A stretch of DNA of 64,000 bases from DAOUJH01 sp965116555 (GTDB lineage: Bacteria > Chloroflexota > Dehalococcoidia > Lucifugimonadales > QGNO01): positions 1,302,001 through 1,366,000 of the forward strand of contig OZ220698.1 in NCBI GenBank assembly GCA_965116555.1, read 5' to 3'. Position 1 is the first letter of the stretch, and each line of letters begins with the position of its first letter. The translations under genes and the position numbers were made by a program. The notes below the pieces were generated by a model that was given only the letters and a program-made list of their open reading frames with translations, did not search any database and was not told the DNA's origin. Positions 22,253-29,888 of this stretch are shown one piece after another.

Positions 22253-23848
22253 TCACCGTTCGAACACTACGACGCGACGCTCCGGCTCCGCGCCCACGCT
22301 CTGAGAAGCAACGTTGTATCTATTGGCTAGTATGTGCTGCTGCCGGCGTACATATGCGCGCTGGGGCTGAAGCTCTATGTAAGGCATGCCGCTCCAGACT
22401 TTCTCTACCGCGTCCTGGGCCTCCTGCATAGCCTCTTCCACCGACCCGTGGGATAGCTGGTAAGAGCCGCGGCCATTGCTCTTGCCCAATCTCTTGATGA
22501 ACTGCTCCACCTGTACCTTGCTGTTCTTCCTCAGCACGTGCACGGGCACCCCCCGCTCTTCAGCGTTTCTCAACAGCTTTGCGTTGCGCTTGAAGTGGGT
22601 CCTTGTTGTAACCATCAGGTCGGCGCTATCTAGGCTATCGGTCATATCAACCGGCAATCTGAAGGCGCGCACCACCTGCTCAATAATCCCCCTGTTCACC
22701 CCAAAAGGGTAGACCCTCACCGTATTCTCCGACGCAACAGACGCCGTTTGCCCAAAAGGGGGCCCGGCAATGGTCGAGAACGGCTGGCGGGCTGCTGCTT
22801 CTCGTTCGACGGCAAGGGACTTGGGCGTTTGTGTTGCCTGGACCCTGCCTCCGGAGTCTATCCTTCTCAACTCCGGCTGTGGTTGCAGACCCCGCAGCAT
22901 GTCATCCACCACGTAGGCCACGTCGTCGTGTATCGCCACCTCTCCCCAGCCCTGTATCTCGACGACGGAATCGAAGGTAGGCGGGCGTTTTCGCTCCAAG
23001 ACGGTCTTCTGAGTCCTTCGCCTTCTCGCCTCCTCGTCACCCAGGATGACGGACTGCATTCCTCCAATTAGGTCGCTGAGCGTCGGGTTCATCATGAGGT
23101 TCTTCAGTGTATTGCCGTGAGCCGTGGCTATGAGCTGCACGCCTCGCTCGGCGATTGTCCTCGCCGCGGCGGCTTCCAGCTCCGTGCCCATCTCATCGAT
23201 GATTATGACCTCGGGCATGTGATTCTCCACGGCCTCTATCATGACGTCGTGCTGAAGTGCGGGTGTAGGCACTTGCATGCGGCGGGAATGGCCTATTCCG
23301 GTGTGTGGTATGTCCCCGTCGCCGGCTATCTCATTGGAGGTGTCCACCACAATGACGCGCTTGTGAGCCTCATCGGCTAGGACGCGCGCCACCTCTCGCA
23401 ACATGGTGGTCTTGCCCACGCCCGGTCTGCCCAGCAAAAGAATGCTCTTGCCGCTTCTCACCAGGTCTTCAATGGGCTTGATGGTGCCGAACACGGCGCG
23501 GCCGACACGGCAGGTAATGCCTACTGTCCTGCCGCGGCGGTTCCGAATAGCGGAAATCCGGTGAAGCGTCCTCTCTATCCCTGCTCTGTTGTCTTCTCCG
23601 AAAGTCCCTATGCGCTCGGTGATGTGTTCCAGGTCATCCTCGGTAACCTCTTTGGCCGAGAGGTAAACGTCTAGCCCGGGAAAGCGTGCTTCCGGAAGCC
23701 TCCCCAGGTCCAGGACAACCTCCAGAAGGTCTCTCAGGTCTTCCCTGGCCCGCAGCGGCTGCGATATGTGGATGGGCATCACGTCCAGCAGGCTCTCCAG
23801 GTCGTCCACCACCGCTTGTTGGGTATCTATCTGCTTCAACTCTTCCAC
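22253..23848 (-). CDS. Ycf45/R3H-domain AAA-type ATPase
   Basis: A 531-aa ATPase with a SpoIIIAA-like/AAA core and a C-terminal single-strand nucleic-acid-binding R3H domain. Walker A is LLGRPGVGKTTM (about 139-150), followed by TSNEIAGDGDIPHTGIG and Walker B VIIIDEMGTELE. The C-terminal region has RRQQH, fitting the R-X3-H signature, at about residue 502. A middle domain around 370-440 (VRVYPFGVNRGIIEQVVRAF) is shared with cyanobacterial and plastid Ycf45. The start is a GTG at 23848. It abuts tmk and follows the GNAT gene by 12 nt. Exact function in bacteria is unclear. Confidence 0.88.
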   Translation of the reverse strand: MEELKQIDTQQAVVDDLESLLDVMPIHISQPLRAREDLRDLLEVVLDLGRLPEARFPGLDVYLSAKEVTEDDLEHITERIGTFGEDNRAGIERTLHRISAIRNRRGRTVGITCRVGRAVFGTIKPIEDLVRSGKSILLLGRPGVGKTTMLREVARVLADEAHKRVIVVDTSNEIAGDGDIPHTGIGHSRRMQVPTPALQHDVMIEAVENHMPEVIIIDEMGTELEAAAARTIAERGVQLIATAHGNTLKNLMMNPTLSDLIGGMQSVILGDEEARRRRTQKTVLERKRPPTFDSVVEIQGWGEVAIHDDVAYVVDDMLRGLQPQPELRRIDSGGRVQATQTPKSLAVEREAAARQPFSTIAGPPFGQTASVASENTVRVYPFGVNRGIIEQVVRAFRLPVDMTDSLDSADLMVTTRTHFKRNAKLLRNAEERGVPVHVLRKNSKVQVEQFIKRLGKSNGRGSYQLSHGSVEEAMQEAQDAVEKVWSGMPYIELQPQRAYVRRQQHILANRYNVASQSVGAEPERRVVVFER

Positions 23849-23860
23849 AATAGACCTCTG

Positions 23861-24781
23861 TCAGCCATACGCCGCATGCGCCGGGGCCATCTCCCGCGCC
23901 TCTACATGCACCGCCATGGCCTTGACCATAAGATGATACACGCCGGCTGTCTCCAGCCCTATCTGTTCCAGCAAATTCCCCAGCGACTCCTGATGGCCTA
24001 GTACCTCCCACCATACGGAGCGAGACCCCGTCTCTTCCAAGACGAATGCTATCAAAGAACGCGGGTCGCCATTCCAGGAAGGGTCCACGATCAATCGGAC
24101 GCGAGCACTCCGCCGCTCCCGGTCAAGTCTAACCCAGGCTGCAATGCCGTCCTTTCCGTCCAGGACGTGCTCAACCGTTCCACGCCCGTGCGGCTCTTGC
24201 GAGTCCTTCCACTGCGACATGGTGAGTCCCATGGCAAAGCGCGCTTCGGACGGCGTCGCTCGACGGTATAGATCGAACAGTGGAACATCGTCGTCAGACG
24301 CCCTGGGTCTAAAGCCCTTCTCAAACTCTTCTCCTATCAAAGCGGCCCTCCCGCTGAGGGTAAGCACCCTGACTTCCGTGCTGGGACGGAACCCGCTCCT
24401 GCTCGCGATATCCATGACGTGCCATTCGTCAGGAATGTTTAGTAGGACCCTTTCCGCGCCCCGTTTACTCGCTTCCGCCGCTACCTTTCCCAAGAGAGCG
24501 CCGGCTGCAAGATCGGCTTCGCCCACCACCATGTGATCTATCCGCCATGTGGTATCACCGGAAGCCGGTATGGCCGAAACCAGGCTGGTAATCCTTCCTC
24601 CCTCGGTTGCGATCCAAGCGACCTCTTTGCCGCGGGGTCGTAAGTGCCGCCGGAGAAATGACACCCCCGAAAAGTTGGCCCGGCCGCCGGACGAAGCCGC
24701 TGCAGCGGGCTGGGCAGCCCAGTTGGAGCCTCTCATCAAGCTTATTCTTATGGAATCTGCCAGTGTTATTGGACGGAGCAT
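23861..24781 (-). CDS. GNAT-superfamily acetyltransferase-like protein
   Basis: About 306 aa with a GNAT-like core: IDHMVVGEADLAAGALLGKVAAEASKRGAERVLLNIPDE resembles the acetyl-CoA-binding strand-helix, although the V..(R/Q)..G.G loop is degenerate. A second, similar half follows (VRLIVDPSWNGDP..LIAFVLEETG), suggesting a double GNAT domain. The ATG at 24781 is chosen; a TTG at 24793 directly after the pdxT stop is equally possible. It sits between pdxT and the R3H ATPase in one operon. Substrate is unknown and catalytic competence uncertain. Confidence 0.68.
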   Translation of the reverse strand: MLRPITLADSIRISLMRGSNWAAQPAAAASSGGRANFSGVSFLRRHLRPRGKEVAWIATEGGRITSLVSAIPASGDTTWRIDHMVVGEADLAAGALLGKVAAEASKRGAERVLLNIPDEWHVMDIASRSGFRPSTEVRVLTLSGRAALIGEEFEKGFRPRASDDDVPLFDLYRRATPSEARFAMGLTMSQWKDSQEPHGRGTVEHVLDGKDGIAAWVRLDRERRSARVRLIVDPSWNGDPRSLIAFVLEETGSRSVWWEVLGHQESLGNLLEQIGLETAGVYHLMVKAMAVHVEAREMAPAHAAYG

Positions 24782-24793
24782 ATCCTCATCCAA

Positions 24794-25366
24794 TCATCCG
24801 GTCATATCGACAAAGTACCGGTGGAATCTGGTGTCTTCCGTGAGTTCCGGGTGAAACGCCGTAGCCAGCATGTGACCTTCTTGGACCGCCACCGCGCCCC
24901 CTCCGGGATGAGAAGCCAGGACCTCTACCGTCTTGCCCAGTTCCACCACCTTGGGCGCCCTTATGAAGACGGCGCGAAAGTCGGGTTGGCCCAGACAGGA
25001 AACGGGAACCGTTGATTCAAAGCTGTCGACCTGCCGTCCGTAGGCGTTGCGCTGGACCTCGATCTCCATAAGCCCAAGAGGCTCCGGTTTGCTTTCCACC
25101 AGCTTGCCGGACAGCATTATCATCCCCGCACAGGTGCCCCAAACCGGCATGCCCTTCCGCACCTCCTCTATGACGGGATGGCGCAGTCCGTAGATATCCA
25201 TGAGACGCGCCTGTGACGTGCTTTCTCCCCCGGGAATGATGAGTCCATCCAACCCAACCAGGTGCTCAGGAAGCCTCACCTCCTGCGCCTCAACGTTCAA
25301 CCTTGCCAGTGACGCGATATGTTCTGCAAAGTCTCCCTGTACTGCAAGGACACCTATTCTCTTCAA
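24794..25366 (-). CDS. pdxT: Pyridoxal 5'-phosphate synthase, glutaminase subunit
   Basis: Glutamine amidotransferase (190 aa) supplying ammonia to PdxS. Class I triad: Cys79 in VWGTCAGM, His172 and Glu174 in FHPEL. The PGGEST motif near 46-50 is intact. The start at 25366 lies 2 nt after the pdxS stop, so the two subunits are translationally coupled in the order pdxS-pdxT. Length is normal. Confidence 0.97.
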   Translation of the reverse strand: MKRIGVLAVQGDFAEHIASLARLNVEAQEVRLPEHLVGLDGLIIPGGESTSQARLMDIYGLRHPVIEEVRKGMPVWGTCAGMIMLSGKLVESKPEPLGLMEIEVQRNAYGRQVDSFESTVPVSCLGQPDFRAVFIRAPKVVELGKTVEVLASHPGGGAVAVQEGHMLATAFHPELTEDTRFHRYFVDMTG

Positions 25367-25368
25367 AC

Positions 25369-26250
25369 CTACCAGCCCCGGGTGGACAGAAGTTGCTCTT
25401 CTCTGAGAGTGCTTATTTCCAGTCCGACCATAGGCTCGCCCAAGCCCCTCGACACGTCGGCGATGATTGCCGGATCGTTGAAATGGGTGACCGCCTGTAC
25501 TATGGCCCTGCCGCGTTCCACCGGGTCGCCCGACTTGAATATCCCCGACCCTACGAAGACTCCGTCCGAACCCAGCTGCATCATAAGCGCGGCATCCGAC
25601 GGCGTCGCCACTCCGCCCGCGGCAAAGTTGACCACCGGCAGACGGCCCAGCTCCTTGACCTCTCTTACCAGCTCAATAGAAGCGTTCAAGTTCTTGGCCT
25701 CTGACTGAAGCTCATCTTCGCTCATGTTCTGCACCTTTCTGATCTCGCCCATGACCGCCCTGATGTGGCGGACGGCCTCCACCACGTTGCCCGTGCCCGC
25801 TTCGCCCTTGGTGCGAATCATTGCCGCGCCCTCAGCAATACGGCGCAACGCCTCTCCCAGGTCGCGGGCGCCGCACACAAAGGGAACGGTATAGGTGTGC
25901 TTCCAGATATGGTTCTGTTCGTCGGCGGGGGTTAGCACCTCCGACTCATCTATGTAATCGACCTTCAATGCCTCCAGCACCTGCGCCTCGACGATATGTC
26001 CAATCCGGCATTTGGCCATAACGGGAATGGTTACGGCCTCCATGATGGAAAGTATGCGCTCGGGGTCTGCCATGCGCGCCACGCCGCCCGCTGCTCGGAT
26101 GTCTGCAGGGACTCTCTCCAGCGCCATTACTGCACAAGCCCCCGCCTCCTCAGCGATCTCAGCCTGCTCTTTGGTCACCACGTCCATGATGACCCCGCCT
26201 TTCAGCATCTGGGCGTGACCCGCCTTCACTTGCCACGTACCCTTCTCCAT
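25369..26250 (-). CDS. pdxS: Pyridoxal 5'-phosphate synthase, lyase subunit
   Basis: Makes PLP from ribose 5-phosphate, glyceraldehyde 3-phosphate and ammonia (293 aa). The catalytic Asp (GGVIMDV, Asp23) and Schiff-base Lys (PVMAKCRIGH, Lys80) are present, as are the phosphate-binding GEAGTGN and NFAAGGVATPSDAALMMQLG with GVFVGSGIF. It has a GGAGGAA ribosome site and a TATAAT promoter at 26304-26299. It heads the operon pdxS-pdxT-GNAT-R3H-tmk. Confidence 0.98.
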   Translation of the reverse strand: MEKGTWQVKAGHAQMLKGGVIMDVVTKEQAEIAEEAGACAVMALERVPADIRAAGGVARMADPERILSIMEAVTIPVMAKCRIGHIVEAQVLEALKVDYIDESEVLTPADEQNHIWKHTYTVPFVCGARDLGEALRRIAEGAAMIRTKGEAGTGNVVEAVRHIRAVMGEIRKVQNMSEDELQSEAKNLNASIELVREVKELGRLPVVNFAAGGVATPSDAALMMQLGSDGVFVGSGIFKSGDPVERGRAIVQAVTHFNDPAIIADVSRGLGEPMVGLEISTLREEQLLSTRGW

Positions 26251-26298
26251 TTTTCTTCCTCCACTTGATTAACCGGATAGCTCTTGTCGAACACGGCC

Positions 26299-26328
26299 AT
26301 TATATCGCCCTATTCCAACTATCCGCAA
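26299..26328 (-). promoter_or_regulatory. Candidate promoter of the pdxS operon
   Basis: Minus strand: TTGCGG (26328-26323), 18-nt spacer, perfect TATAAT (26304-26299), about 49 nt before the pdxS start. It lies back to back with the DinB promoter on the other strand. Confidence 0.6.
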
Positions 26329-26342
26329 TGAAACCCACTCTT

Positions 26343-26371
26343 TTGACACCGTGCGCCGGCGCTAATAGACT
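26343..26371 (+). promoter_or_regulatory. Sigma-70 type promoter of the DinB gene
   Basis: Consensus TTGACA (26343-26348), a 17-nt spacer, and TAGACT (26366-26371), 28 nt before the ATG of the DinB-family gene. This is the best classical promoter I saw in the window. Confidence 0.7.
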
Positions 26372-26399
26372 GGCGTTTTCACCTGCTTGGGAGGAGATC

Positions 26400-26855
26400 A
26401 TGACCAGCGAAGCCGAGGGTTATCTGGAACGGCTAGACTACCTCAGAGACGAGTTCAAGAAAGAAATACGGGACATGAGCCCGGAAGAGCTGGCCTGGAA
26501 GCCGCTTGACGAAGATACGAACTCCCCCTATGTCCTGGCGACCCACGTGGCGGGCACGGAGGCCTTTCACATCCACCAGTTGGTCGGCGGCATCGACGTT
26601 CACCGCAACCGCGATTCAGAGTTCGCCGCTGTCGGCGCAGACCCTTCTCACCTGGAACGCATCCTGACCGAAACCGGCGAGACCACCCGCCAAGTGCTGA
26701 GCAATACCACCACGGCGGATCTGGACGAGACCTTTGAGTACAGAGAGGGATCCGTAACGCGGCGCTGGGCGGTGCTCCACACCCTGGAACACATCGGGCA
26801 GCACCTGGGACATCTGACGCTTACAAGGCAGCTTTACCAGGCCCAAAACGCCTAG
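26400..26855 (+). CDS. DinB/DUF664 family four-helix protein
   Basis: A 151-aa metal-binding four-helix-bundle protein of the DinB/YfiT superfamily. The start at 26400 follows GGGAGGAGATC; the upstream part of the frame covers the promoter. Family features are YLRDEFKKEIRDMSPEELAWKPLD, an early His (ATHVAGTEAFHIHQLVGG) and the late HTLEHIGQHLGHLTLTRQL with its His pair, giving the His triad. Members are often thiol-dependent transferases or have no known role. Substrate cannot be inferred. Confidence 0.85.
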   Translation: MTSEAEGYLERLDYLRDEFKKEIRDMSPEELAWKPLDEDTNSPYVLATHVAGTEAFHIHQLVGGIDVHRNRDSEFAAVGADPSHLERILTETGETTRQVLSNTTTADLDETFEYREGSVTRRWAVLHTLEHIGQHLGHLTLTRQLYQAQNA

Positions 26856-26882
26856 GGATGCTTCCGGGAGGGGCGTGACGAC

Positions 26883-27623
26883 ATGAGGAAGTACGGCTGG
26901 CCTATTGTGCTATTCATGGGTGTGCCGTTCACCGCGACTATTGCGAGAACTGCATACGCTATTGCGTTCGATTTAGGCTTCTTCTCCTACGACTCGTTCC
27001 TTCTGCCTGCTGTACTTCAGAGCCTGACGACAGCGATGCTGTTGGGCGTCCTCTACCTGCGGGTGCGGAGCGATGAACGGGCCACGCTGCGCCTCGTCTG
27101 GAGTTGCACACTCATGATTGCGATCGTAACGGTGTTGGTGTTTGTGATCCCTATCTTGGCGGGCTTATCGCTGGAATCATCTCTCGCAGTACTGACACTC
27201 GGCGCTCTCGTCGGTCTCATGCCTCTCCTCTGGTTCGCCCGCCAGGCGTCCCGACTCAGTCTCGCGCACGCCTTCTTTCTCGTTGTCGTTGTCGGAGGAC
27301 TGCCGTTGTATGACTCAGACTCTCTACCCTTCTACTTCGGATGGCTCTGGGGACTAGCTACAGGCGTCCTTTCCGTCTGGTTGCTGGCCAACTTCGACCT
27401 GCGCGGCCATGCGTTTCGAAGACGTAGCGCTGTTGTGGTCGTTGCGCTGGCGGGAGTTGGCTTTCTGCCGCTTGGGCTCGCTGTAGGCCGCGGAGGGGAG
27501 ATGGCCGCGTTCTTCTTCCCTGTGTTAGCGTTATTCTTCCTGATGTTAGCGTTCTCCTTCCTTCTCCCGCTCCTCCTCGTCTACCTCGTCCGCGTACGGC
27601 AGCCCCGGGCCCAAAACGGCTAG
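26883..27623 (+). CDS. Polytopic membrane protein, unknown
   Basis: I do not recognise this 246-aa protein. It has about seven or eight hydrophobic helices (for example PIVLFMGVPFTATIARTAY, LMIAIVTVLVFVIPILAGL, HAFFLVVVVGGLPLY, VVVVALAGVGFLPLGLAV and a long C-terminal FFFPVLALFFLMLAFSFLLPLLLVYLV) separated by short Arg-rich loops. It starts 27 nt after the DinB gene with an upstream GGGAGGGG and may share its promoter. No signature motif is visible. Confidence 0.7.
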   Translation: MRKYGWPIVLFMGVPFTATIARTAYAIAFDLGFFSYDSFLLPAVLQSLTTAMLLGVLYLRVRSDERATLRLVWSCTLMIAIVTVLVFVIPILAGLSLESSLAVLTLGALVGLMPLLWFARQASRLSLAHAFFLVVVVGGLPLYDSDSLPFYFGWLWGLATGVLSVWLLANFDLRGHAFRRRSAVVVVALAGVGFLPLGLAVGRGGEMAAFFFPVLALFFLMLAFSFLLPLLLVYLVRVRQPRAQNG

Positions 27624-27647
27624 GAATGGCCTGACAAGTCTGGCGTC

Positions 27648-27667
27648 ACTCCCGAGAAGTCGGGAGT
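27648..27667 (+). terminator. Hairpin after the membrane-protein gene
   Basis: ACTCCCGA-GAAG-TCGGGAGT is a perfect 8-bp stem with a tetraloop, 24 nt after the stop of the membrane-protein gene. There is no T-run, so termination is only possible, not clear. Confidence 0.4.
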
Positions 27668-27775
27668 CTACACCGTATTAGGTGAGGTGGTCATGTTTAC
27701 GACTTGTTCAGAGATCTCCTAGGGATGGCGCTGCTTAGGGAGGGGATGAGCAGCGCCGTCCCCACTGACAGGGGC

Positions 27776-29179
27776 TCAGCCCTGCCTGGACCTTCTACGT
27801 CGGTAAACCACGTACAGAAGTACCACAAGCAACATTCCCCCCACTACCGCCGCGCCGCCTATGAGAAGCCAGCGGCCAAGAGAAGACTCCTTCTCCATTA
27901 AGAATACGGTCAGACTGCTGTCCGGTTCCTCCGACTCCACGTTGCCGGTGCTCTCTCTGATCTCCTTGTAGTTAACCTTTCCTTGACCCTCAACTTGAGA
28001 AACTACAGCCGAGAAATCCTTGGCCAAGACCCTGAATTGCATGTCCGCCTGCTCCCTGCCGTTGCTCACCGAACGGAAGACGCTTTCCAACTCGCCGCCA
28101 ACTCTGTCCACCGCTGCCTTGACCTCGTCAACCGAAGCGGAAACGTCTTCAACCTCCATATTCAGCGAACCGTAAGGAGGATCGGCCAGCCTCTCTTCGG
28201 GCGGGAACAGAGCCACCGAGATGGTCGCCAGGTCCACCCTCCGCGACAGGTAATTGAGCTGACCCTGCAGCCGCTCTATCTCGGAGCGGACACGGGCCAG
28301 CTCGCGCTCTATGGTCAAGATATTGCTCACGGTGTCGGCGCGCTCCAGGAGAGACAGCAAGCTCTGCTCTTCTCTGAGGGCGCTTCGCAAACGGGCCTCA
28401 AGATCAATGAACTGCTCCGTCACATCCTCTGAACCCGCGTTTTCCGACCACACCTTGCCCAGCCTCTTGATGCTCTCCAACGTGTCGAAGAACTCCCCCT
28501 GCGGCACCCGCACCGTAAGGTCCGACCGCTGTCGCCCCGGCGTCCCTGTAGTGGCAAGGTGGCTTACAAAGCCTCCCCTGGTCTCGGCAATTGTCCGCAC
28601 CTGGGCCACCGCGCCGGTCACGTCTTCCACCTCTACCGACAGCGATGCCTGCGAGATGATTTGTCTGTCCACAATTTCCACAATGGCCGATTGTCCACCC
28701 TCAACTTCTACGGTTGTAGACTGCCATTGCAAATCTGTGGACGGCGGCAGAGGGGCCGGAATCGCCCCAGGCGCGGGTTGTGCGGGTTGTGGATCCTCTA
28801 GAACCCCTGAAGAACCCTCTGAGCCTTGTAGGCTAAGTGGCTCCCTGATTCTGCGGAGTTCGTCGCTATCGGTGAACCCAAAGTCCGTAGTCTGAGGTAA
28901 CTCCTCTGACTCCGCGCTCCCCTGGAACAACTCAAGATTGTACGCCCCGAACGTGCCCGCCAGAAGGATCACCGCAACAGCGGCAAAAGCATGGACGGGA
29001 CGCCACTGTCGCAACAAAAACAGTCTCCTCCATGAAGGCCTTTTCCGCGCGGAGTCAGCGGCCAAGCGGGAGCGGATGCTTGGCCATATGCCGGCGGGAG
29101 CGCGCAACCGCTGCGACTCCTCGGCGAAGTGCTCAGTTAATCTCCGTTCCATTTCCTGACTTGGAATGTCTTCCATCAT
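27776..29179 (-). CDS. DUF4349-domain membrane protein, probable partner of the ECF sigma factor
   Basis: A 467-aa protein. The N-terminal cytoplasmic part (LTEHFAEESQRLRAPAGIWPSIRSRL) resembles anti-sigma or regulator N-termini, but I see no zinc HX3CX2C motif. A membrane helix follows at about 63-80 (VHAFAAVAVILLAGTFGAY). Then comes a large extracytoplasmic region with two DUF4349-like segments (SQASLSVEVEDVTGAVAQVRTIAETRGGFVS; SASVDEVKAAVDRVGGELESV), a coiled coil (ERELARVRSEIERLQGQLNYL) and a C-terminal helix with RRRR stop-transfer. It starts 18 nt after the sigma gene. A sensing anti-sigma role is inferred. Confidence 0.8.
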   Translation of the reverse strand: MMEDIPSQEMERRLTEHFAEESQRLRAPAGIWPSIRSRLAADSARKRPSWRRLFLLRQWRPVHAFAAVAVILLAGTFGAYNLELFQGSAESEELPQTTDFGFTDSDELRRIREPLSLQGSEGSSGVLEDPQPAQPAPGAIPAPLPPSTDLQWQSTTVEVEGGQSAIVEIVDRQIISQASLSVEVEDVTGAVAQVRTIAETRGGFVSHLATTGTPGRQRSDLTVRVPQGEFFDTLESIKRLGKVWSENAGSEDVTEQFIDLEARLRSALREEQSLLSLLERADTVSNILTIERELARVRSEIERLQGQLNYLSRRVDLATISVALFPPEERLADPPYGSLNMEVEDVSASVDEVKAAVDRVGGELESVFRSVSNGREQADMQFRVLAKDFSAVVSQVEGQGKVNYKEIRESTGNVESEEPDSSLTVFLMEKESSLGRWLLIGGAAVVGGMLLVVLLYVVYRRRRSRQG

Positions 29180-29197
29180 GTTCTTCCACCTTGTGAG

Positions 29198-29710
29198 CTA
29201 CTTCTCCAGCTCTATCCTCATGTGTTGTAGAGCGCGGTGCAGTCTGGATTTGACTGTCCCCTCAGCGCATCCCAACGCCTCCGCCGTTTCCGACGTGGTC
29301 ATACCCGTGAAGTACTTCAGCATGACCGCCTGCCTCTGTTCCTCCGGTAGGACGGCCAGCGCCTGGCGGATGGCTTCCCTATCCGCGACCTGCTTTGCCG
29401 GGTCATCTTTTCCCGGCACGGCGACGCCTTCTATGTACTCCGTGGGCAGCTGACGCCGCCTGCGCAGGTCCAACACGGTGTTGACTAGGATGCGCACCAG
29501 CCATGGCTTCAACGGGCTGCCACTGCGGAAACCCCCGATGCCGCGCCACGCGGAAAGGAACGATTCCTGGACGCACTCTTCGGCTATGGCTCCGTTGCTC
29601 GTCATCAGGTAAGCTGTGCCGTATAGGACGTCCTGGTACCGTTCAACCACGTGGCGAAACGCATCCAGGCTGCCATCTTGGCAGAGCTGCACCGCTTCCG
29701 CATCGTTCAT
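29198..29710 (-). CDS. ECF-type RNA polymerase sigma factor
   Basis: Group IV sigma factor (170 aa). Region 2 is DAFRHVVERYQDVLYGTAYLMTSN..AEECVQESFLSAWRG, and region 4 is ALAVLPEEQRQAVMLKYFTGMTTSETAEALGCAEGTVKSRLHRAL with a clear helix-turn-helix. The ATG at 29710 has GGGAGCT close upstream. It is the first gene of a two-gene unit with the DUF4349 protein, an arrangement typical of sigma/anti-sigma pairs. The inducing signal is unknown. Confidence 0.93.
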   Translation of the reverse strand: MNDAEAVQLCQDGSLDAFRHVVERYQDVLYGTAYLMTSNGAIAEECVQESFLSAWRGIGGFRSGSPLKPWLVRILVNTVLDLRRRRQLPTEYIEGVAVPGKDDPAKQVADREAIRQALAVLPEEQRQAVMLKYFTGMTTSETAEALGCAEGTVKSRLHRALQHMRIELEK

Positions 29711-29820
29711 TGGGAGCTCCCTTTCCCACGGATGGGCTTTCGTTTAATAGATACGTAACAGAGAACTAAAAGGTTCCCAAATCATAATATCCGCAACCAT
29801 GCATGACAGAGAACCCTCCC

Positions 29821-29845
29821 ATCAACCTCCGATGGTTGATACAAT
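29821..29845 (+). promoter_or_regulatory. uvrA promoter -10 with overlapping operator palindrome
   Basis: ATCAACC (29821-29827) and GGTTGAT (29834-29840) form a perfect 7-bp inverted repeat with a 6-nt centre. It ends on the first base of TACAAT (29840-29845), a good -10 box 43 nt before uvrA. A repressor bound here would cover the promoter. Since uvrA is SOS-regulated in many bacteria, a LexA site is the obvious candidate, but this motif is not one I know. Confidence 0.5.
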
Positions 29846-29888
29846 GTCTTTTGCGGCTTTGATGCCATAGGACTTAGGAGTATACCGA

